A DNA stretch of 10,263 nt from Bacillota bacterium (GTDB lineage Bacteria > Bacillota > Clostridia > Christensenellales > CAG-138), in assembly GCA_023435855.1 (NCBI GenBank), contig JAEZLG010000118.1, forward strand, positions 1-10,263, given 5' to 3'. The notes under the pieces are model-generated. The model was not told the origin of the DNA and searched no databases. It saw only the letters and a list, made by a program, of their open reading frames with translations. The position numbers were made by a program, and so were the translations under genes. Below, in pieces: positions 7,320 through 10,263 of the stretch (positions are counted from its first letter, which is position 1; each line of letters starts with the position of its first letter).

Positions 7320-7451
7320 ATAAAATGTAAAAACCCGATAATATATCACATTTTTGAGGTTAACCGCTTGCATTATGGTCGTTGAGATGCTAGCATAATG
7401 ATAACGAATAGCATTCGTACCGTCCGCTCGGGAAAGAACAGTAATCTTCAT
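7314..7451 (-). pseudogene. Short minus-strand ORF (45 aa) with strong RBS, possible remnant of a longer gene
   Basis: The minus strand has GGAGG seven bases upstream of the ATG at 7451, the best ribosome binding site in the window. The ORF starts MKITVLSRADG, continues through NAIRYHYASISTTI, and stops at 7314-7316, overlapping the convergent radical SAM gene by 6 bases. The opening resembles, from memory, the N-terminus of small Firmicute proteins related to tyrosine/dual-specificity phosphatases (MKI..SR.DA...). The rest of such a protein is missing and the last 15 residues look non-conserved, so I read it as a truncated gene or a short peptide gene. It could also be a chance ORF. Confidence 0.4.
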
Positions 7452-7553
7452 TGTTTTTCCTCCAAACAAAAACACCGAACTACTTCCTCAAACTTCATAT
7501 GCTGAACAGTGTGGGCAGCTGAACGGCATCAGAAAACCGGGCGGATTTATTGT
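7452..7553. other. Non-coding remainder of the 7320-7624 intergenic region
   Basis: Apart from the ribosome binding site and candidate promoter of the short minus-strand ORF, the only pattern I see is a short direct repeat, GCTGAACAG at 7501-7509 and GCTGAACGG at 7518-7526. A plus-strand frame is open from 7405 to 7620 but has no usable start before 7597 and runs through the terminator, so I do not treat it as coding. Confidence 0.4.
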
Positions 7554-7556
7554 AAA
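7528..7556 (-). promoter_or_regulatory. Candidate promoter for the short minus-strand ORF
   Basis: On the minus strand TTTACA (7556-7551, 5 of 6 to the -35 consensus) is followed after 17 bp by TCTGAT (7533-7528, 4 of 6 to the -10). It would give a leader of about 70 nt before the ATG at 7451. The -35 overlaps the foot of the terminator hairpin. The match is moderate and could be chance. Confidence 0.3.
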
Positions 7557-7588
7557 GGAGCTTCCTTTCATCGGAAGCTCCTTTTTCT
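7554..7588 (+). terminator. Strong rho-independent terminator
   Basis: The arms AAAGGAGCTTCC (7554-7565) and GGAAGCTCCTTT (7573-7584) are perfect reverse complements around a 7-base loop, and a run of five T's covers 7582-7586. It should end plus-strand transcription from the system 2 / radical SAM operon, 235 bases past the last stop codon, and insulate the genes starting at 7625. The minus strand also has a short T-rich foot, so weak bidirectional activity is possible. Confidence 0.88.
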
Positions 7589-7624
7589 GTGTCCGCATGC
7601 ATAGAGTAAATATGAGGTGAGAAC

Positions 7625-8758
7625 ATGCGGCTAAAAGAACGACTTATATGTATTGCTGTCGCGGTGTGTATTGCCGCGTATTTGATATGGATGCCGCCGT
7701 ATATAGATCGCGGCTTAAAACAGGACCCCTATTCGCAATGGGTCATGCCTGAGGAGGAGGGGTATACAGGCATCCTTACCGTATGGCACATTGTGGGCTT
7801 TAAGCCCTATACGGGAAGCATCGGCGAATGGCTGAAGGACTGTGCAAAGAAATTTGAGAAAAGGCATTACGGCGTTTACATTGAGGTACTTTCGATGGAC
7901 GTTTCGGAGTGCGAAGCACGCTTATCGCGCGGGGAAATTGCGGATATCTATTCGTTCCCTCTGGGATGGGGTTATGCGGAGCAGTTTTTACCGCTCCAAA
8001 ACCGTTTTCACGGCTTATTGAACGGGCTTATCGAAACAGGCAAGCAGGATAGCGTTTTATATGCGGTGCCATTTATGGCATCCGGATATACGCTTTTGAC
8101 GAACACAAGGCTTTTGCAGGAGCGTAAGGTAACGTTGCCTACGGAAGTAACGAAAGAATGGCTCAACGAAGCTGCAGCAAAACTTACCTATGAAACAGGA
8201 AAGAGAAGAAAAGTAAAGTATGACGGATTAAGCGGAAGCCCCGTTGCCGCCGTACTTACAGGTGCAGCCGTTCCTGTGGTAGATATTAACGTTTTTAAAT
8301 CACAGCGTGCGGGAATGGCGGTAACGGATCTTCGCACAGCAGGGGATATGGCCCGTCTGCTAAGCGCAGGCAAGGGGTTTTCGTTTGATGCACTCCCAAT
8401 CTATAACTACACCGACCTTGTACAGTATCTCGGCATAGCACGCGGGATTGAAACAAGAAAGATCGAGTATGCCTATGAATTTATGGAGATCGTGCTCACA
8501 GAAGAATCACAGACTTCGCTTCTTAAACTTTGCGTTTTCCCCGTGCGTGATCTATCCGAAACTGTATTTGAACCCGCTGTCGTACAGAATGTGTACGAGC
8601 GAATGAGAACGCCTGTAGTGCCGAACGCATTTTTGTACCAACGCTATAAGGATGCGCTTGTTGAAGCGGCGAATCGTGCGCTCAATGGAGAGGAAGCAGG
8701 GAGGGTAGATTTTTTTGCACGCATGGATGAACTTGTGAACGACCGTGAAATCAAGTAG
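7625..8758 (+). CDS. Membrane-anchored protein resembling family-1 extracellular solute-binding proteins
   Basis: This 377-residue protein has one N-terminal hydrophobic segment at about 7-24 after a basic start (MRLKERL) and no Cys in a lipobox position, so it is probably an uncleaved anchor or a secreted protein rather than a lipoprotein. From about residue 49 it reads like a family-1/8 binding protein: LTVWHIVGF, GSIGEWLKDCAKKFEKRH, a segment at about 85-118 ending ADIYSFPLGWG, then a SGYTLLTNTRLL hinge-like segment and a late YAYEFMEIVL helix. It is somewhat shorter than the usual 400-450 residues. No ABC permease or ATPase gene adjoins it, so it may bind a ligand for sensing or envelope function; that is inference. 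GAGGTGAG ends three bases before the ATG. It lies just after the terminator and 17 bases before murB, so it is probably first in the murB-rapZ operon. I saw no convincing promoter. Confidence 0.8.
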   Translation: MRLKERLICIAVAVCIAAYLIWMPPYIDRGLKQDPYSQWVMPEEEGYTGILTVWHIVGFKPYTGSIGEWLKDCAKKFEKRHYGVYIEVLSMDVSECEARLSRGEIADIYSFPLGWGYAEQFLPLQNRFHGLLNGLIETGKQDSVLYAVPFMASGYTLLTNTRLLQERKVTLPTEVTKEWLNEAAAKLTYETGKRRKVKYDGLSGSPVAAVLTGAAVPVVDINVFKSQRAGMAVTDLRTAGDMARLLSAGKGFSFDALPIYNYTDLVQYLGIARGIETRKIEYAYEFMEIVLTEESQTSLLKLCVFPVRDLSETVFEPAVVQNVYERMRTPVVPNAFLYQRYKDALVEAANRALNGEEAGRVDFFARMDELVNDREIK

Positions 8759-8775
8759 AATAGAAGAGGAGTAGA

Positions 8776-9717
8776 ATGCTGGAACACTTCCGGCAGACCG
8801 GAGATAGTATGCAATCAAATTTAACAAAACTTCTCAAGCTGCTTGCGCCGCTTCATGTTCGCGAGGATATGGAAATGCGCGCTCTGACATCGATTCGTAT
8901 CGGGGGGCGGGCGCTTGCGTTCGTGGAACCGAAAACGTCAGAAGAGCTTCTCCTTGCGTTAAACGCTGCGAGAGACTATGATATTAAGCCGTTTATCATG
9001 GGCAACGGAACCAACCTTCTCATAAACGACAGCGGGTTTGATCGGCTCGTTATCCGTATCGGTGAAGCCTTTTCGTATGCAAGAAAGACCGAAGCCGGCA
9101 TAGAGGCGGGTGCAGGTATGCTTTTAAGCGAGCTTTGCCGCACGGCAGCAACTTTAGGCATAGCAGGAATCGAATGGGCGAGCGGTATCCCGGGCTCTGT
9201 GGGCGGTGCTTTGGCTATGAACGCCGGCGCATATAACGGAGAGATTAAGGATTATGTTTGCCGCGTGGATTATTTAGAAAACGGCGAGTTTTTCTCCGTA
9301 AGGCCCAATGTTGAAGATTTTTCTTATCGAAAAAGTGCTTATGCGGCACCGAACCGTATCGTACTTGCTGCGGAGTTCGCACTTACAAGTGATGACAGTG
9401 CCGCTATCTTTGCTCGAATAGACGATTTTTCAAGGCGCAGGGCGGAAAAACAGCCTCTTGAATACCCAAGTGCGGGCAGTGTTTTCAAACGCCCCGTGGG
9501 GCACTATGCAGGCGCGCTCATAGAGACAGCCGGTATGAAAGGTGCAAAAAACGGAGGCGCACAGGTAAGCGAAAAACATGCAGGCTTCATCATCAACACA
9601 GGTGATGCAACCTTTCAGGATGTGCTCGGTCTAATACGTATGGTGCAAAAACGCGTGTATGAGACGAGCGGTGTAACACTCGAAACAGAGATAAAAATCA
9701 TTGAGGCGGAGAGCTGA
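8776..9717 (+). CDS. murB: UDP-N-acetylenolpyruvoylglucosamine reductase MurB
   Basis: MurB is the cytoplasmic FAD enzyme that uses NADPH to reduce UDP-GlcNAc-enolpyruvate to UDP-N-acetylmuramate, the second committed step of peptidoglycan precursor synthesis. The FAD-binding part includes TSIRIGG, GNGTNLL and the hallmark GIPGSVGGALAMNAGAY. The C-terminal part has SYRKSAY (Arg185), AGSVFKRP with the proton-donor Ser235, and the closing LETEIKII with the Glu pair 303/305. The 313-residue length and missing Tyr loop fit the type II MurB common in Firmicutes. The ATG at 8776 has AGAGGAG four bases upstream. An ATG at 8809 (302 residues) with GGAG five bases upstream is a realistic alternative, since the first 11 residues are not conserved. 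It lies two bases ahead of rapZ. Confidence 0.96.
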   Translation: MLEHFRQTGDSMQSNLTKLLKLLAPLHVREDMEMRALTSIRIGGRALAFVEPKTSEELLLALNAARDYDIKPFIMGNGTNLLINDSGFDRLVIRIGEAFSYARKTEAGIEAGAGMLLSELCRTAATLGIAGIEWASGIPGSVGGALAMNAGAYNGEIKDYVCRVDYLENGEFFSVRPNVEDFSYRKSAYAAPNRIVLAAEFALTSDDSAAIFARIDDFSRRRAEKQPLEYPSAGSVFKRPVGHYAGALIETAGMKGAKNGGAQVSEKHAGFIINTGDATFQDVLGLIRMVQKRVYETSGVTLETEIKIIEAES

Positions 9718-9719
9718 GC

Positions 9720-10263
9720 ATGAATCTGATCATCGTTACAGGACTATCGGGCGCGGGCAAAACGCAAGCGCTCAGGCGTATAGAGGATGCCGGCTATTTT
9801 TGTGTGGATAACCTCCCTTGCCAAATGTTGCAGGGGTTTGTACAGCTTTGTGAAAAGGCAACGCCTCCGGTGGAAAATGCGGCTGTCGTCATCGACAGCC
9901 GAGAAAGCGTATTCCGATACGATGTAGAAAGTGCCGTTAAAGGCCTTGGAACACTCGGTGCAAAATACGAGATTATATTTTTAGAATGCCGCGACGAGGT
10001 ACTGGAGCGTCGTTATAACGAAACGCGCAGGCGGCACCCCATGGCAGAAGACATTCGCGAGGGGATCCGCATTGAGCGCGAGCTTTTAAAGCCATTTCGC
10101 TACCATGCAAGCCATATCATCGACACGAGCGACATGAAGCCGCTTGAGCTCACACATGAGCTTGAAAATATCCTAAGGGGCAGCTTTAACTGTGATTTCC
10201 TCATCACCTTCGAAAGCTTCGGCTACAAGCGCGGTGTGCCGTTTGAGGCAGATTTCGTATTTG
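9720..10263 (+). CDS. rapZ: RapZ/YvcJ nucleotide-binding protein, C-terminus beyond window edge
   Basis: The first 181 codons are present, out of roughly 285-290 usual for the family. Residues 8-15 (GLSGAGKT) form the Walker A P-loop; most relatives have Ser at the last position. Family signatures follow: GYFCVDNLP (25-33), DSRE (59-62), RRRHPM (103-108), IDTS (134-137) and the SFGYKRGVP segment near 166. In Escherichia coli RapZ is an adaptor guiding RNase E to the small RNA GlmZ, controlling glucosamine-6-phosphate synthase. In Bacillus the orthologue YvcJ is a nucleotide-binding protein hydrolysing ATP/GTP with a less clear role. The ATG follows the murB stop by two bases with GGAGAG six bases upstream. 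In Clostridia this gene is commonly followed by yvcK and whiA, expected just past the right edge. Confidence 0.95.
   Translation, partial: MNLIIVTGLSGAGKTQALRRIEDAGYFCVDNLPCQMLQGFVQLCEKATPPVENAAVVIDSRESVFRYDVESAVKGLGTLGAKYEIIFLECRDEVLERRYNETRRRHPMAEDIREGIRIERELLKPFRYHASHIIDTSDMKPLELTHELENILRGSFNCDFLITFESFGYKRGVPFEADFVF

Noticed and set aside
7368..7400. TTGCAT / TAGCAT promoter-like pair and CATTATG...CATAATG inverted repeat
   Set aside because: The -10 match is poor, the arms are only 7 bp in an AT-rich stretch, and no plus-strand gene would be served before the terminator.
7405..7620. Plus-strand open frame in the intergenic region that reads like protein around 7474-7560
   Set aside because: It has no start codon before 7597, opposes the better supported minus-strand ORF, and runs straight through a strong terminator hairpin.
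7554..7624. Riboswitch or attenuator upstream of the solute-binding-like gene
   Set aside because: Only a plain terminator hairpin is visible; there is no alternative antiterminator pairing or conserved aptamer pattern that I can recognise.

Overview
The window looks like chromosomal DNA from a Clostridia-type Firmicute. The evidence is GAGGTG-type ribosome binding sites, TATAAT-type promoters, OmpR/PhoR-style two-component systems, and a murB gene followed immediately by rapZ (yvcJ), the start of the murB-rapZ-yvcK-whiA block known from Clostridia. I cannot name a genus. Base composition looks fairly even along the window, and I see no tRNA, rRNA, CRISPR array, transposase or phage gene.

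Layout. Bases 1-1125 (minus strand) encode the N-terminal part of an exported lipoprotein built of repeated lamin-tail domains; its C-terminus lies beyond the left edge. It diverges from two tandem two-component systems on the plus strand. System 1 is a response regulator at 1289-1981 and a kinase at 1978-3717. System 2 is a regulator at 3814-4500 and a kinase at 4501-6435. The two systems are clear paralogues, each with an OmpR-type regulator and a membrane HAMP/PAS kinase. Each has its own recognisable promoter, and system 2's promoter is embedded in a perfect 10-bp inverted repeat. The system 2 kinase overlaps by 4 bases a PflX-like radical SAM gene (6432-7319), so regulator, kinase and radical SAM enzyme probably form one translationally coupled operon.

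Bases 7320-7624 hold no long gene. They contain a short minus-strand ORF with an excellent ribosome binding site (7314-7451), possibly the remnant of a longer gene, and a strong rho-independent terminator (7554-7588). Then follow a membrane-anchored protein resembling solute-binding proteins but with no transporter beside it (7625-8758), murB for peptidoglycan precursor synthesis (8776-9717), and the first 181 codons of rapZ (9720 to the right edge).

How the genes may work together. The right half is a cell-envelope/carbon-signalling cluster. The left half is an envelope-sensing block whose signals and targets are not evident from sequence. No wholly new system is obvious. The most notable points are the tandem duplicated signalling systems with near-identical kinase docking regions, the altered ATP-lid box of the first kinase, the coupling of the second kinase to a radical SAM enzyme, and the repeat elements at the promoters.
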